Origin: Caulobacteraceae bacterium
GTDB taxonomy: Bacteria; Pseudomonadota; Alphaproteobacteria; Caulobacterales; Caulobacteraceae
DNA: 6,307 bases
Reading direction: 5' to 3'
Assembly (NCBI GenBank): GCA_020852035.1
Contig: JADZBR010000184.1
Coordinates: forward strand, 1-6,307
In this document: in pieces, positions 5,831-6,307 of the stretch
How positions within the stretch are numbered: the stretch's first letter is position 1
Layout of the letters: each line of letters starts with the position of its first letter
Notes under the pieces: model-generated
What the model saw: the letters and a program-made list of their open reading frames with translations, nothing else
The model's database searches: none
What the model was told of the DNA's origin: nothing
Translations under genes and position numbers: made by a program

Positions 5831-5876
5831 TTTGCAACTTTGCAGAATCTCTAGGTCAGTCCGCGAACTGTTTGCA
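5831..5876. promoter_or_regulatory. TTTGCA boxes, probable ScfR-family operator
   Basis: TTTGCA occurs at 5831-5836, 5839-5844 and 5871-5876 on the + strand. The first two form the direct repeat TTTGCAACTTTGCA with an 8-bp step, 17 bp upstream of the regulator's ATG. RamB sites in corynebacteria contain AACTTTGCAAA, and PccR sites in purple bacteria are built from paired TTTGCAAA; both are from memory. AACTTTGCA at 5836-5844 matches the RamB core. I noticed no TTTGCA elsewhere in the window except one in the MerR-type gene (6003-6008). Autoregulation of the leftward regulator is the simplest reading. Confidence 0.6.
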
Positions 5877-5942
5877 CGTTCCTTGTTGCGGCCGGCGGTC
5901 GGCAAGTTGTCATAAGCCAGGCGCCGGCGCGGGCGCGACCCC

Positions 5943-5950
5943 GGAGGTGA
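5943..5950 (+). promoter_or_regulatory. Strong Shine-Dalgarno for the MerR-type gene
   Basis: GGAGGTGA is a near-complete match to the anti-Shine-Dalgarno sequence, with its GGAGG core 6 bases before ATG 5954. It is the best ribosome site in the window and fixes the start over the later in-frame ATGs at 6011 and 6020. Confidence 0.85.
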
Positions 5951-5953
5951 AAC

Positions 5954-6307
5954 ATGTTCAACGGCATCGGTCGACGGAGCGATCTGATCACGGTCGGCGA
6001 GATTTGCAACATGTTCAGAATGACCCCGCGGGCGCTTCGCTTCTACGAGGCGAAGGGCCTGGTCCGCACCGAGCGCAACGAGGTCGGCTGGCGCTATTAT
6101 TCGCCCGACGCGCGCCGCCGCCTGGGCTGGATCGCCGATCTGCGCGCCGCCGGCGTCTCGCTGCCCGACATCGCCGACGTGCTCGAGGCGGACGAGGCGT
6201 CCGGCGCGCGGGCGCGACTGGCGCGAGAGAAGCTGGCCGTGCGGGCCGAGGCGCTCACGCGTTCGCTGGCGGCGGTCGAGACGCTCAGCCAGCGCCTCGG
6301 CGAGGCC
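5954..6307 (+). CDS. MerR-family transcriptional regulator, N-terminal part (open at window end)
   Basis: 118 codons are visible with no stop, so the gene runs off the right edge. The MerR winged helix-turn-helix spans about residues 11-80: LITVGEICNMFRMTPRALRFYEAKGLV (11-37) is the helix-turn-helix with the RFYE hallmark, and RNEVGWRYYSPDARRRL (41-57) is the first wing. A second helix-turn-helix-like part, LRAAGVSLPDIADVLE (63-78), follows. Residues 85-118 are Ala-, Leu-, Arg- and Glu-rich and look like the start of the dimerisation coiled coil. Only one Cys (Cys18) is visible, so there is no sign yet of a metal-sensing loop. MerR proteins of LiuR type control branched-chain amino acid and fatty acid breakdown in many proteobacteria, which would suit this location, but nothing in the visible part proves that. 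It is transcribed away from the ScfR-type gene. Confidence 0.85.
   Translation, partial: MFNGIGRRSDLITVGEICNMFRMTPRALRFYEAKGLVRTERNEVGWRYYSPDARRRLGWIADLRAAGVSLPDIADVLEADEASGARARLAREKLAVRAEALTRSLAAVETLSQRLGEA

Larger units (their letters stand above)
5815..5953. promoter_or_regulatory. Divergent promoter region between ScfR-type and MerR-type regulator genes
   Basis: This 139-bp spacer must hold promoters for both outward-reading genes. The half next to the ScfR-type gene is AT-richer and carries TTTGCA boxes; the half next to the MerR-type gene is GC-rich and contains the perfect 10-bp palindrome GCGCCGGCGC (5921-5930). For the rightward gene a weak candidate is TTGCGG (5886-5891) with CATAAG (5911-5916), at a long 19-bp spacing. 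For the leftward gene I find no promoter I would defend. CAAATTTG (5827-5834) is a further 8-bp palindrome overlapping the first TTTGCA box. Confidence 0.5.

Noticed and set aside
3638..5905. Very long minus-strand ORF (755 codons) across the regulator and mmsB
   Set aside because: It is an out-of-frame shadow rich in Arg, Ala, Gly and Pro with no domain pattern; the true regulator lies in another frame with clear helix-turn-helix and C-terminal motifs.
5921..5930. GCGCCGGCGC palindrome as an operator
   Set aside because: Such palindromes arise easily by chance in GC-rich DNA, and there is no second copy or supporting context.

Overview
The window is GC-rich, densely packed bacterial DNA with short or overlapping gene junctions. 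Codon style, gene content and the repeat type suggest an alphaproteobacterium, most likely of the Caulobacterales (Caulobacter/Phenylobacterium-like). That placement is an inference from protein resemblance, not a search.

Layout, left to right. (1) The 3' end of mmsA (methylmalonate-semialdehyde dehydrogenase, + strand) ends at 434. The first 67 bases of the window exactly repeat the last 67 coding bases before its stop, so the window opens on the junction of an in-frame 363-bp tandem duplication, or on an assembly artefact that looks like one. (2) A 143-bp gap holds a perfect 28-bp inverted repeat whose arms are themselves small hairpins (REPIN/BIME-like). (3) An acyl-CoA dehydrogenase of isobutyryl-CoA dehydrogenase type (578-1717). 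(4) A type II toxin-antitoxin pair, a Phd/YefM-type antitoxin and a VapC PIN-domain toxin (1765-2446), preceded by overlapping palindromes. (5) A 3-hydroxyisobutyryl-CoA hydrolase (2439-3494) that overlaps the toxin gene. (6) mmsB, 3-hydroxyisobutyrate dehydrogenase (3491-4384), which overlaps the hydrolase by ATGA. (7) On the minus strand, an XRE-type regulator of the short-chain fatty acyl-CoA regulator (ScfR/RamB/PccR) family (4381-5814), sharing a CTAG stop overlap with mmsB. (8) A 139-bp divergent promoter region with three TTTGCA boxes. (9) The start of a MerR-family regulator (+ strand, from 5954, running off the window).

How it fits together. Four of the enzymes form the distal valine catabolic route: isobutyryl-CoA to methacrylyl-CoA (acyl-CoA dehydrogenase), 3-hydroxyisobutyryl-CoA to 3-hydroxyisobutyrate (hydrolase), then to methylmalonate semialdehyde (MmsB) and to propionyl-CoA (MmsA). 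The methacrylyl-CoA hydratase needed between the first two is not in the window. The ScfR-family gene next door suits a pathway that ends in propionyl-CoA, and the TTTGCA boxes in front of it resemble known sites of this family, so autoregulation is likely. The toxin-antitoxin pair sits inside the gene string and is joined by overlap to the downstream catabolic genes, which is the most unusual architectural feature. I see no RNA genes, CRISPR arrays, transposases or convincingly novel multi-gene system.
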